Shown here one piece after another: positions 44,647 to 56,020 of a DNA stretch of 64,000 bases. Location: the NCBI GenBank assembly GCA_014898425.1, contig RCSZ01000020.1, positions 186,001 to 250,000 on the forward strand, in the 5' to 3' direction. Numbering within the stretch: the stretch's first letter is position 1; every line of letters begins with the position of its first letter. Origin of the DNA: Botryotinia globosa (taxonomy: Eukaryota; Ascomycota; Leotiomycetes; Helotiales; Sclerotiniaceae). The translations under genes and the position numbers were made by a program. The notes under the pieces are model-generated. The model was not told the origin of the DNA, did no database searches, and was given only the letters and a program-made list of their open reading frames with translations.

Positions 44647-46626
44647 CGTGTGACTGTATTAATCTACCTCTCCTTCCTTCTGCCAACCACCATCTCTTTG
44701 TAAAAGATCAATGTGCGACTGCATGCATTAAAAGGGTTAATGGCAGATGGCCAGTACGCGCAAGAAGCGGTTGGTAATGACGCGATTCAATTCCCTCGGA
44801 ACAGATTTGACCAAGTATTGCCGATACTTATATGATGATAAAAGTATAGAATAACTCGTCGGTATCGATGTGCGAATATTGGCAGATCAGAACTAAGTGT
44901 TATGCGACAGATATGAGATCTATCTTTTGACGTTAGAGGTTGGTAATTTCGCGAATATGTATAGTTGAAGTTGATGGAATGGAGGATTTGATGAGTTGAG
45001 GTTTCGATACTATCAATTTCTCGCTTTCCCAATAGGTTAGATTCTAGAAAATAGTGGCGCTTGACTCAATTAGGAGATTACGTAAGAAATCAAGGAGATG
45101 GCAGGTCAAGGTGATGGTTAACTTTGATATCATGTGCTAATTACAAGTAGCCAACGACTTATACAAATTTATATTTAAATGTACTGATTATTCCATTCTA
45201 TACTGTTCGTTACTTCTAATCTTACTATTAATATCTTTATGTTACTATTCACTCTGTTCAATGTGTTGCTGTTGACTGTACTGTACGGCTACTCTATTCG
45301 CTTGAAAGGCACAACAATATAAGTCCGTTTTCAGTACAAAAAGTACTTAAAGAGATGAAGGCTATGACTAATAAAAGATGATACATACCTACCATACTAT
45401 AATAATTAGAACATCGCACATATGCCATGATCATTCGGCTGAGATAGCTTGCTTTGAGATTTGAAGATCTGCAATGTCTAAACATATGGATGGACGAATT
45501 TCAAATAGAAAATATCCATCCACCTTCCGATATTCCCAAGTGTCCCTTTTCTAAATAGTCTGCCTCCATGGCAATGGCCCTCGGAGAGCCAGCGGAGCGT
45601 CAGTCTTCCACTTAACTATCAATATCACGAAACACTTACTTTGTACAGGAATCAAGCAGCGAGCGAAGCCCCATCCACTCACTTACTAACAATTCCATTC
45701 CAACAGCCCCCAAATTCCAGAAAATCCTCATATCCTTCTAACAAGTATGATATTCGAGCAGACATTTACATCTTGGTGGTGTTGTCAATCAAATAGATGA
45801 CACAACACGAGCCCCTTAATACTTTTCGTTACATTTCTTTACCCCCTCGTTACACAATTGCACGTGCTTCTAATCCAGTGGAAGATTGTACTACACCCAG
45901 TTGTATATGTACGACGAGCGACCGTCAATGTACATTGTACGCTAATCTTGGATTCAAAGCTACTATCAAGATCGAGAAGCAATGTTAAATACAGTCATAG
46001 CATACCTAGGTACTCGTAATGTATCAAGTAACCTTCAAGCTCGCTCGTTCATGCAATATCTTTCATCAGGTACCATCACACTTCAGATACAGAATATGGA
46101 ATCAGCCCAAGATTTTGATAGGTAGATAGATCTGCAGTGCCTATTTTATTGTACCATTACGCAGTTGTTGTTCCATGAACCTGCTGTTAGCCGATCGATG
46201 CTATGTAAGGTTTTTGAGGCAGAGGAAAACAATGAGAAACATATTTTATCATATGATATTCATCGCCATGTCGAATCGAACCCTAGCATATTCCATATGT
46301 AGAAGTGAGCCATTCATAATTACAAGGACATAAAAACACGCAAAGTGATTGAAAAGTCATATACAGGTCCTAATAACTACTCTCTAACTTATAGCTTAAA
46401 GAATAACTTCCCCAATGTATCATATCATACAAATATAGTAATTGCACCGCATCGCACCAAATAACATGAGAAAAAAATATTGTATACCATGCAACACCTA
46501 AGTAAAGGTATACAAGTTGTGGTATCTTGTCCATCCATACTCCATTTTCACACCTTTCATAACACCATAGTCATCATAATACAACCCAAACCAAAATCGA
46601 TATTTTCGATACAAGTGAAAAACCCC
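44647..46626. other. Long intergenic region upstream of SET1
   Basis: 2 kb holding the SET1 promoter and the 3' flank of the securin-like gene. A 63-codon plus-strand frame (45797-45988) has six cysteines but no signal peptide or splice support. No RNA gene or repeat was recognised. Confidence 0.45.
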
Positions 46627-48021
46627 CTATTCCGTACCTCCAATTGTCAAAACGAAATCCTCTTCATCCTCATCGAATTTAATCAAACATTCTGGCAAAC
46701 CACATTTCAAAGCTGGTTCCAAGTCCTCATCGTCAACCTCAAAGGCACTCAAGAAATCTAATTTCTTGTACTCTGGATTCGACACATTTTCTTTCTGGGC
46801 AAAACGGGCGGGGGTAATGGTACTATCTGAGTCATGGGAAAGATTGCTAGTCGAGCGAGGTAAAGTATTTGTTCTCTTCACCGTGAAAGGTGGAGGATTC
46901 TTCTTCTGAAGAACATTAGAAGCTGATCTACCCTTGGTATAACCAATGGTACTTCTAGATGTAGCTGTGGCAGCTGTGGCACGCATAGTGTTATTCGTGA
47001 CAGGAGCAAAAGTTGGTGTCTTTCTACCTCTCAAGAGTGATGAAGTTGGTCTTGGAATAGCTGTGGATGGTCTCTTGTAAGGCTCCATTCCAGATCTTGG
47101 GAGAGTTGATAAAGCGGATGCTGCTCGACGAGATGCGACTGCCGAAGGACCTCTGGTTGAGATGGGAGCCTTCGGTCTCTGCTCTGTGGCAACTGTAGCC
47201 TTGGTTTGCTTCGTTGATGCTTTCCTTTTCAAATTTTTGAATGTTTCAGGGACATCACCAACAGTCCAATCCTCTTCCATTGATGCCATTATTTGCGCAT
47301 CCGTCTTTTTTGCGCGCTCCTCTGAAGATCGCTCTAAATCCCGCTCGAGTTTTGATCTTCCGGCCTTATCATTGGTGTTATAGAATTCGCCAAGCGCTCC
47401 TTTGGTAAGGTTTTCTGGCTTCAGCATATCGTAGTTGAGACAACCAGTTGGGAAGGTATCTGAATCATATGGTAGATCCTTGGATCTTGGTGGCATGTAT
47501 TCGACTTCCACGTCATCTAGAGGATTCTCATCTCCATGTACATCGATCTTAATCTTCTCCGAAACCTTGTGCTTGGGTCTGCGAGCACTCGTTTGTTTTG
47601 ATACAGTCTTTTCGAGGTCCTTCTCAGGTGCGGGGCCAACGGGAGTTTGGAATACTTTAGTTTTCGCATTCGTAGTTTTCATACCAAGGGGAGCTCTATT
47701 GCGAGGACCTAATATGAATTAGTTATTGATCCTGCTATTATGCAATGGAAAATTCTTACCCACGGGTGTAACAAAAGCATTCTTATCAAAGGTCGCATCC
47801 TTTCCACCTAAGCCCTTGCTTTTTGTACCTAGTACAGATCCTTTCCCACCGAATCCTTCTGGCGCGTTCTCGTCATTCAATGGGACCTTCAATGGTGTCT
47901 TTGGGAATTTGTTTCCGGGCGTCTTTGGTTGTAAACTTCTGGTGCCTTGATTGAGGGGTTTCGAGGCAGCGACTTGTTGATGACCATGGATCAAATTCTC
48001 TTGATCCCTAGCTGCAAACAT
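46627..48021 (-). CDS. Securin-like protein (Pds1/Cut2 type), probable
   Basis: Two exons, 48021-47760 and 47708-46627, give 447 residues; the 51-bp intron has GTAAGA and TAG. The first ~100 residues are short Pro/Gly-rich motifs of the kind 'NDENAPEGFGGKG', 'LGGKDATFDKNAFVTPVG' and 'PRNRAPLGMKTTNAKTK', with 'VEVEYMPPRSKDLPYDSD' after them. These resemble the layout of fission-yeast Cut2. A KEN box ('FAQKENVSNPEY') lies near the C-terminus, as expected of an APC/C substrate, and the C-terminus is acidic. Securins bind and inhibit separase until anaphase. Sequence conservation in this family is weak, so the call rests on motif order rather than a domain hit. It is transcribed divergently from tropomyosin. 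Confidence 0.5.
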
Positions 48022-48477
48022 ATTGACTTGTTATCCTCTGCAATGATGGTCAATGTGATTTATCTTGAAAACGTGTATTACATTAGAATGTATAATGGAG
48101 TGGTTGTGTTTGTCGACATATATGTAAATTTCGTTTTACAGAGTAAAGATTAAAGTTTCCGTGCTTGACATTTATTTTGATTTGTTTCTACGGCAACTCT
48201 GTCATACCCAGAGCTCTTCCCATTTTTGATTACAGTATACAGCCCCGTGAGCCCCTTGCTCACAGACCAACCATTCACCCCTGTTTATGTTCGGTTGGCA
48301 ATAATCCTCTCTTTGGTCTCTCACCCTTTACCTACCATCTGCAACATCTCAAACAGTCGCAACTTCTTCAACTTCTTTCATACCATCAACATCAACCATA
48401 AAGATATTCTTTGTGATATCAAACCTTTTCAAATTCACCCTCACCAAATCGTGTTAACTAACAAATAACCCTTCAAA
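48022..48477. promoter_or_regulatory. Bidirectional promoter region between securin-like and tropomyosin genes
   Basis: 456 bp separate the two divergent start codons. The right half is CT-rich with a leader ending CTTCAAAATG. It must hold both promoters unless a transcript extends further. Confidence 0.5.
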
Positions 48478-49210
48478 ATGGATCGCATCAAGGAAGTAAG
48501 TATGATCAACGAAACTAACCCCGCCATTTGTCCCTCCAGTCAACGAAATTCCCCTTTTCATCTGGATACAATCGCCGACACTACTTTCGAATGATCTTGA
48601 AGGAAAGATGCTGATTTCTGTCTTCTTAGAAAATGAACACCCTCCGCATCGAGGCCGATGAAGCTACCGCAAAGGTTCAAGAGCTTCAAGAAAAGGTCAA
48701 GGCTCTTGAGCAAGAGAACCTCCAAAAGGAGCAAGAAATCACATCACTCACACACAAGAACAACTTGTTGGAAACCGAAGTTGAGAAGTTAGAGAGCGGG
48801 ATCAAGGAGGCCAAGGCTGTGGCAGAGGAAGGCAGTCAACACGGTACACAGAACGAGACTCTTCAACGAAGATTACAACTTTTGGAGGAGGAAGCCGAGG
48901 AAGCTGACAAGAACCTCCGCGAGACAAACGACAAGTAAGTGATGAAATCCTGAAATTCCTACAAAAATAGGGGGTTGCTTCATAAGTTTTGCACATGTGC
49001 ACATCTTGATATCCACAGTAATATAAGCTGACCTTCATGTGTCTTAGACTCCGTCAAACCGATGTTAAGGCCGGTCACTTCGAACGTAAGGTCCAGGCGC
49101 TCGAGCAAGATCGTGATCAATGGGAGGCAAAGTTCGAGGAGATGGCCAAGAAGTATGCTGCTGTGCAAAAGGACTTGGATGACTTCCAAGCAGAGATTGG
49201 CAACATTTAA
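48478..49210 (+). CDS. Tropomyosin (actin-cable coiled-coil protein)
   Basis: Three exons, 48478-48495, 48630-48934 and 49048-49210, give 161 residues, the length of fission-yeast Cdc8. The first exon encodes only 'MDRIKE', which with 'KMNTLRIEADEA' restores the typical tropomyosin start. The chain is one uninterrupted heptad coiled coil with A/L/E-rich positions ('KVKALEQENLQKEQEI', 'LQRRLQLLEEEAEEADKNL', 'KVQALEQDRDQWE'), ending 'DDFQAEIGNI'. It has no proline. Tropomyosin polymerises along formin-nucleated actin filaments in cables and the cytokinetic ring, and its tiny first exon carries the N-terminal overlap region. It converges with RRP17; only 194 bp separate the stops. Confidence 0.93.
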
Positions 49211-49404
49211 ATTGTTTTTTATGTCAGTCGACATTCTGTTCTAGAGCTTTTTAGGTGCATGGGTTGCGGAATAATTACAGTTAAGCCTCGTATGCGCTGG
49301 CGGTGGTACGCTGTTTTTACATGATTTGCTTCTCGATCGATATCGAAGTCACATACCAAATATTACTGCGGGTTCTGATTGTGAAGTTGTTAATAGATTC
49401 CATT

Positions 49405-50129
49405 TTAATTATTACCTCGTCGCGCATCTGCTGCTGCTCTACTCCCAGACTTTTGTTTTTGTCTCGTCATTTTCCTTTCCGCCTTGGTCTCATATGTAAA
49501 CTTCTTCTTCCGTGGTTTCTTGGGCCAAACTTTCTTGACCTTCTCTTCTTCTTTTATGACCTTCCCCTTTGCCTCGTGTATACCATCATCGCTATCCTCT
49601 TCATCCGCAGTTCTTTTGATCCCATCTTTCGATATTTCTATCCCTTCGACTGTGACTGTTGTGTATTTATCTTCATCGATATATTCCTCTTCGTGATCTA
49701 CCAACTCTGGCGCTTCCTCCTCGGGTTCTTCTTCCTCTATACCTCCCCACTCATCCCCGTCTCCGCCATCAAATCTCTCCTCCACATCCTCTAATAACGC
49801 ATTCACGGCTTTGACGTGCTCATTTAACTCTGCTCTCCTTTCCTCTCGTAACTAAACATCAACAGATTAATCAATGATCATTCCAAAAGCATCAAACAAC
49901 AAACCTGTTTCCTCATAACAATTCTCTCCTCTCTAGCCTTCTTCTCTGCCTCCTCTTGAGCCTTCTTCGCTCTCTGAACCTTTCGTTTGTGAAATCCAGT
50001 TAAATAATCTTCGCGAGCACTCAAATCGAAATTGATTTCTTCAATCTTATGGTCAAACTTTCTCTTCTTTTTGTGCGCTGGTAGGACTGATCGCTTGGGA
50101 CGAGGCTTGACTATGAATGCGGATTCCAT
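49405..50129 (-). CDS. RRP17: Ribosomal RNA-processing protein 17 (NOL12/Nop25 family)
   Basis: Two exons, 50129-49905 and 49851-49405, give 223 residues; the intron is 53 bp. The N-terminal third has the family block: 'KKKRKFDHKIEEINFD', 'REDYLTGFHKRKVQRAKKAQE' and the following charged helix. The central region is very acidic (EEEPEEEAPELVDHEEE). The C-terminus is strongly basic ('KKVWPKKPRKKKFTYETKAERK', read in parts), as needed for RNA binding and nucleolar localisation. Yeast Rrp17 is a 5'-3' exonuclease in pre-60S maturation; human NOL12 is its homologue. It is divergent from BIG1. Confidence 0.87.
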
Positions 50130-50575
50130 GGTGATTGATTTGTGAGGAGGATGACTTGCGGCGCACTTGGAATTGGATGTCTTTTCGTGATGAATTTAAT
50201 ATAATCCTGGGGAAGGAATAATTTGGGCAGTAATAAGATCTTACCGCCTTGGCTTAGTCAGTGGAGTATGAGAATGTTGTGAATGGTGGTAGTAATGAGT
50301 ATTTGTTTTCCCTTAATGAGAATCTTAAATAACTTTCATATACAATGTGATTCTTCTGTAGGTTTACATATCAACTGAAATTTGGATCTTGAAATCGAAG
50401 AAGATTTGAGAACTGAAGGTATCCAAGAACGTAAATCATGAAAGGGTGATAGATATCTGATTGCTTACATAATCATACAGAGAGCTCAAGGTTGCACTTA
50501 TCGAAGCTTAATGAAACAGCTTCATCAACAAGATCATCTCGCACGCATCACAACTTTCCAACCCCAGAAGTCAAG
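50130..50575. promoter_or_regulatory. Bidirectional promoter region between RRP17 and BIG1 genes
   Basis: 446 bp between divergent start codons, AT-rich with no other feature. Confidence 0.45.
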
Positions 50576-51578
50576 ATGCGATATTCGATTGCTGGATCGC
50601 TATTATGCTGCGCCGCTGCAGTGCAAGCATTTAAAGATACATCACCTTTCCTTTTATTCTCATCATCGGAGTGAGTTATACTTCCAACCACCCGCTCATC
50701 GCCATGTAGTTACTAACGTGAGAATGGCAGATTACCTTCTTCGATGCAAATTGAGAGTCAAGAATTAGATACCACGTCATCAGTCCTTCAGAATGCGAAG
50801 AACTTCCTTTCGACCTGCCCCTCTGATGTCTACATCATTGTCCAACAAGATGCTCTCGCCGCCTCTGATTTCTCGGCCCCAGGATCCGTTCCTCATATGA
50901 AAGCAGCTATTGCCGATTCGAGAGTTCGTGCTACTTATAGCGTTCTGGATGTCATGCACGAAGATGGAAATATGGCTGGCGAATTGGCAGAATATATTGA
51001 GAAGACATGCAGCCAGAAAGTCGAACGGCGTATTGTTGGTCATAAGTCCACTGATGGCACTGGAAAGGGTGTCATTGCATCACAATTTGATGCATTGTCG
51101 ACTGAAAAAGTGACAAGGGCTGAGGAATTCAATGATATAGGTTTGTGCTCGTTCGAATTGCGAGGGAGAATTCATAACTAATACATACTTAGATTACATG
51201 CTCAACAATGCTTACTACCAACATCTCCCCAGTGGTCCAGAATACACCGTAATTTTTACCACCACACCTGTCGGCTCCGTTCTCGAACAACACATTTCCG
51301 ACTTGCCAGTTTATAATGCGGAGTTTGACTCCACTTCCCATATCGATTTGAAGCGAGATTTCAGAATCAGAGCAGACAATTCAACCACCGAACCAGACCG
51401 TAGACCACTCTTCGAGAAGTATCAATACTTCACCCCTGGTATCTTCATGGGTTTGGTAGTTGGTATCCTCCTTCTTAGTATCTTGTATGTGGGATTGAGT
51501 GCAGTATCCAGTCTCCAAGTTTCATATGGAGCATTTGATAAGGAGATGGGACCATCTGCGCAAAAGAAACAGCAGTAA
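50576..51578 (+). CDS. BIG1: ER protein BIG1 / VOA1 family (cell-wall beta-1,6-glucan, V-ATPase assembly)
   Basis: Three exons, 50576-50670, 50731-51140 and 51193-51578, give 296 residues. The start gives a signal peptide (residues 1-18, SIAGSLLCCAAAVQA). The luminal part has 'TSPFLLFSSSELPSS' and 'SDVYIIVQQDAL', the family's opening blocks. A single membrane helix near the C-terminus ('FTPGIFMGLVVGILLLSILYVGLSAVSS', in part) is followed by 'LQVSYGAFDKEMG' and a Lys/Gln end resembling an ER-retrieval signal. Yeast Big1 is an ER protein needed for beta-1,6-glucan in the cell wall, and its relative Voa1/Ac45 assembles the V0 sector. The two descriptions refer to one family. Confidence 0.86.
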
Positions 51579-54029
51579 TGTTCAGGTGGAGACGCTAGGA
51601 AGGAGAGGAAAGATTGATTGTGGAAAGGAAAGGGGTGGACGGATTGGAATCGGAGTTTTTGCGAAGTAAAGCTAGTGTATGATTTTGTATGTATAAAGTA
51701 TGCATGGGTATTCAATAAATGGTATGGGATTTTTGAACTTGCTTCCTTCGTTTTTCTTGTGATGAGTGGAATGTGAGAAATACATGGAGAAGCTGAAGTG
51801 TTTTTGTTTTTCCTGCTTGCGTGCTTTCCTTTCTCTTTTCATGTGGCAAAATGGAAATTCTCATCGTTTTCTTTTCTATGATATGATATGGTGCGAATAT
51901 CGACTAGTGTCAATCATGCATGAGTAAAACATCTCAGGACTTCCCTCCCTTGCAGTACTTGTATCCTATATCTTGCTCTTGCATCCACTGTAGATGTTTA
52001 GATAGACCTTTTTTTCTTGTAGTTTCGATGGTATTGGTTTTGATTGATATGTTTGGGTTTTTTTGGGAGGGGAGGGGGGGTGGCTTTGGATTTGGGATTT
52101 TGGGATTTGGGATTTGGGGATTTGGGGATTTGGGATTTGGGATTTGGGATTTGTATTGTGTTGAGGAGGTTGGTGAGGTTGTGGGGAGTGATGTTTGAGG
52201 GGAGGGGAGGGGTGTGTGGGTTATGGGTGTGTGGGTTATGGTTTGGATGAGTGTATGGATTTGAAGGGTGTTTGGGTTTATAGAAAGTTGGGAAGTTGGG
52301 AAGTTGGGAAGTTGGAAAGTAAATTGTCTATTCGGGTTGTGGTTTTTACAGAAAGGGAGATGGGAGATGAGAAAATAGAAAGAAGGTTAAAGGGAAACAC
52401 TGAGGGGATATTGAATGGTTTTGTGTTTCTGGGTTTGGAGGGTTGGAGGTTTGGGGGGTTGGATATTAGAGATTGGAGATGAATTGAGATCAATTGAGAT
52501 GAATAAAGGAAATGGAATTCATCAAAGGAGGTGGAATAGGTGGGAGCTGTGCGTATACAATTGTGATCGAAGGACAATTTTGTTTAGTTGGTCGTTGCTT
52601 GCTTGCTTGCTTACTTGCTTGCTTGTCGATTGGTCGATGGTCGATTATTTGATTGATCGATGGATTAGTTTTGTACGGGTCCGATCCGATCCGGTCTTGA
52701 ACACTCAAGATAGAGAGTGGAGATAGAGATGAGATGCTTTGGGTTGGGATGGAAGCTAAGAGGAGGAAGGGAAGACGGGGGAAAGGGAGGAGAGGAATGA
52801 GGCTCTGGAACTCGCTAGATGGGGGTGTTGCATGGATGGATGGATGTGTGGGTGGGTGTTTTATAATGTATGTATGTATGTATTGTATATATTTATTGTT
52901 TGTATTAGATGGGTTGGAGGCTCTGGAGTTTAGTTTATTGGGATTGGATTGGATTCGATTTGGGGATATAGATGGAGATGGAGATAGATATAGAGACAGC
53001 GATAGAAATAGAGATAGATATGTAGTAGAGAAAACTTGAACTGGTAGATGAAGACATGAATGGAGTTGCGAATGCCGGGTCGAAGTAAAGCCAAATAAAG
53101 CCACAGATAATGTTATAGACAATGTTCAGGAACTGGATATTGTTATCTTATAGCGAGAATGATAGATATTAGATGAATATATATGTACAAAATAATCGTA
53201 TAGAATATTCATACAAAAATGAAAACAGATGTTCTATCTCGGGATACAGTCATTCAGAGGATTTGTGTATGGGATGTGTTGTCTTGGGGAGGGTAGGTAG
53301 TGTAGTCATTGGTTTTGATGTCATTTTTGATCTTGAATCTTCGATACTGGGTGACTTGTTGATTGGAGAAAGATGTGGAGGGACGGTAGGAAAGGGTAGC
53401 TATCTATCTATCGTATTATGAGAATATGAGAATGGGAAGTGAGAAGAGAAGGACTCGTGCATATTGGATATAAATGGGTGTAATGAGTGCTGAGCTTATA
53501 TAGTGAGATGAAGGGGTATTGAAAATAGATTGAGGTGAGATAAGATGGTTGGTTTGGAGAGGATTGTTTGGTGTCTTTTTGGGGGGAGGGGGATGGTGAT
53601 CGGAGTGTGGAAGTTAAGGAGTAGATGTCAAGTAAAGTGGTAGGTTTGTAGTGGTATCGAGCGATCCGGATATGATGCTGGGACTTTGGTGATAAAGGGG
53701 GCATTCGCTTGCATGCCTGAGAAGGCAAGACGTGACATCTTTGGGATGAAACTATCCGCATAATGGTGACACGATCTCTAGGAGTTTCGACATCAGCCAT
53801 CGAATGAATGGGTACAGCACAGTACGTGTTTTCAATGTTAAATAGTATTTCATAAAGCTATACATCTGAAATACATAAAATTCGGGACACTCAAGTATAT
53901 GAGGTTCCATACTATTTCCCCAAGCCATTCCCAATATCTGTAAAGAATTTTGATTCCCTTTTCCTGAACGCCAGACTTCCGGATATGCATTACCCAAGCT
54001 ACCATGATCCATTCATCTTGATGGAGACT
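51579..54029. other. Long intergenic region with G-rich and simple repeats
   Basis: Between 52.0 and 53.1 kb the plus strand is G-rich and low-complexity: GGGATTT runs, GGAAGTT repeats (about 52286-52318), GCTTGCTT (about 52598-52626), TGTATGTA (about 52862-52885), GATA-like (about 52970-53025). The 50-210-codon frames on both strands are products of these repeats. No gene is supported. 53.75-54.03 kb is the 3' flank of FCF1. Confidence 0.5.
52061..52153 (+). repeat. G-rich GGGATTT array, potential G-quadruplex
   Basis: A run of G-blocks (GGGAGGGGAGGGGGGG) is followed by about ten GGGATTT/GGGGATTT units. At least four runs of three or more G lie within short distances, so G-quadruplex folding on the plus strand is possible. 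Confidence 0.7.
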
Positions 54030-54741
54030 CTACTTCTCTGGAGCATCTGGTAATCTCTCAATAACATACTTTCCTCTTGCTACACTCATAATGGGCACAC
54101 CAGGAACCTTTCTAATTCTTCTCTTCAATTCCCTATCGTTCGTTGCCACAATGTAAATCTTATGCTTTTGTACTCTGTCCACAATACAATCGTCTGCATA
54201 GACACCCTTATGATCACATTGTAATCTTTGCCATCTCTCATCACGCGCAATTCGAAGGGCGATACGATATCTTGGACCAAGCTTTTCCAATTCGGCCATG
54301 ACGCAGGAAGTGATGATGGGAATACATTTAGCGTAGAGACAATCCATGAGGGTTTCCAGAAGAGGAAGTTTGCGTTGAACGGTATGAGAGAGGAAATTGG
54401 TATCAATGAGGATAGAATATGGAGGGACGAGAGCTTCGTTGTATTGAAAGAAGAGAGCGGATGAGACTTGAGGTCTAGATATGATACGCCATTAGTGAAT
54501 GCATTGTGCGAATGGGAATGGGATAACATACGCTTCTCGAACAAGTTCCTTGGGTTTATTGGCTCCTTCTTCTCCTTTATCTTTATTTTCCTTTAGACGC
54601 GCATCTCGTTGTCCGATTACTCGTTTGACCTGAGGGGAAGAGGGGAAATGTAAGTAAGATGGAATAATCGATAAGAGATGTGTGAATTGGAAGAAGGATA
54701 CTTACAGCACCAAATTTGCGGGTTTTAGCTGCTTTACCCAT
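54030..54741 (-). CDS. FCF1: rRNA-processing protein FCF1 (UTP24), PIN-domain endonuclease
   Basis: Three exons: 54741-54706, 54629-54532 and 54474-54030, giving 192 residues, close to the yeast protein. The N-terminus 'MGKAAKTRKFGAVKRVI' is the family's basic opening. The PIN domain follows with 'PPYSILIDTNFL' (first acidic residue), 'CVMAELEKLG', 'DDCIVDRV' and 'TNDRELKRRIRKVPGVP', supplying the conserved Asp/Glu set, and the chain ends 'ERLPDAP'. FCF1 cleaves pre-rRNA at sites A1 and A2 in the small-subunit processome in the nucleolus. The tiny first exon carries only 12 codons. Confidence 0.93.
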
Positions 54742-55117
54742 TGTATACACGGTTTGAATATATGCGCGATCAATTCATATATGGTTGTGTAGGTTGCGAC
54801 AAGATAGAATGTTTGGGTAAGTTGATGGAGGTATGTTCTCGATAAGTATCTGGGCTACGACAATCAAGCAAAAAATGATAAATTTCGATAATTCTGCCAA
54901 AATGAACTTTTCACCGCCTTGAAGACTAGGGAGCTGGTACTCGTAGTACATAGTCTTATGAACACGTGCACGTGCTTGCTTACTCTTTTATCCACTGGTG
55001 ATCCATCACGTATGATTACCTAAGTACCTACCTAGTATTGTTGCTCCTAGTAACTATTCATAACTATTTATAGGTGATAGAGTAGATCAAGCGGTTAGTT
55101 TACATTTTATCCATAAT

Positions 55118-55170
55118 TTATTAGTAATTTACTAATTTACTATTAGTAATTTACTAATTTACTAATCCAT
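55118..55170. repeat. TTTACTAA-type tandem repeat
   Basis: ATTTACTA units recur about five times with small variations, framed by TAGTAA. Confidence 0.6.
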
Positions 55171-55340
55171 TTTAAGGAATTTCAATAAACTTCTGTCCAA
55201 GTCATGTGACTCAAGTCATGTGTCGTGCATGTAATTATATTTCTTAGACTGGGGAATGCAGGAACACGAAGAGAGGACGACTCAGAGGAGAGAGAAGAAA
55301 GAGGCAAGAGGGAGAGAGAAGTCAGAAATAAGAAAGGAAA

Positions 55341-55363
55341 TACCTACCTACCTACCTACCTAT
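55341..55363. repeat. (CTAC)n microsatellite
   Basis: Five consecutive CTAC units (TACCTACCTACC...). Confidence 0.85.
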
Positions 55364-56020
55364 AGGCAAAATATGAGAATTACATAATCAAAATAAGATC
55401 GTTTGAGTTAACTATGAAGGAAGTTTTAGTTGAATGAGTACAACCACAATCACAACCACCACTACATCTACAATTATTACAACCACAAACTCAACAAATC
55501 TTGGAATATCTTCATTTATTCATTATTCCTTGCTTTTCTTCCATTCTCTATCGCATTCTCATTGCTATGCTATTATATCGGTCACGGTTTTGATCCTCTT
55601 GTCATTAATTCCTTAATTACCACTCATCATCCTTCTTTGCATCACTTCAACCATTCCCCCATAGATTTGGATACCCCCTTGTCAAGATTCATTCCTCTGT
55701 TCCACTACTGAAATCGAGGATCCATTCTCAACCATCAATTTCCTGCTGCACAACGACAAACTTAACGCCGTGATCGACTTTGGAAGAATTCTTGCGACCA
55801 GAGAACAATTCTAGAACTGGGAACTGAATCAAGATTCGACTTTTGGGAGGAGCATTCGAAGCAAACATAACTCGGGTTTCAAATCATTTCCCCTAGGAAC
55901 GCAATTCTTCGGTCGGTCGGTCGCTGCGACAACATTCGATTCAGTTGGAGTGTATAACCCCAACTTTCCATCACGAGTATCAACGATTCCTTCTCGAATA
56001 CGAATTATAAAATACACACA

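Larger units (their letters stand above)
54742..56020. promoter_or_regulatory. Intergenic region between divergent FCF1 and CSI2-like genes
   Basis: 1.3 kb with no supported gene. It includes a TTTACTAA-rich stretch (55118-55170) and a short CTAC run (55341-55363). A 93-codon frame at 55430-55711 has no motif. Confidence 0.45.

Noticed and set aside
45797..45988. Cys-containing 63-codon frame
   Set aside because: No signal peptide or splice evidence; composition not decisive.
46255..46310. tRNA T-arm-like GGTTCGATTC on the minus strand
   Set aside because: The flanking bases do not pair as a T-stem and no acceptor or anticodon arm was found; no tRNA was seen elsewhere by eye.
52490..53122. 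210-codon minus-strand Ser/Leu/Pro/His frame
   Set aside because: Produced by simple repeats (GATA, GCTT, TATG) on the opposite strand.
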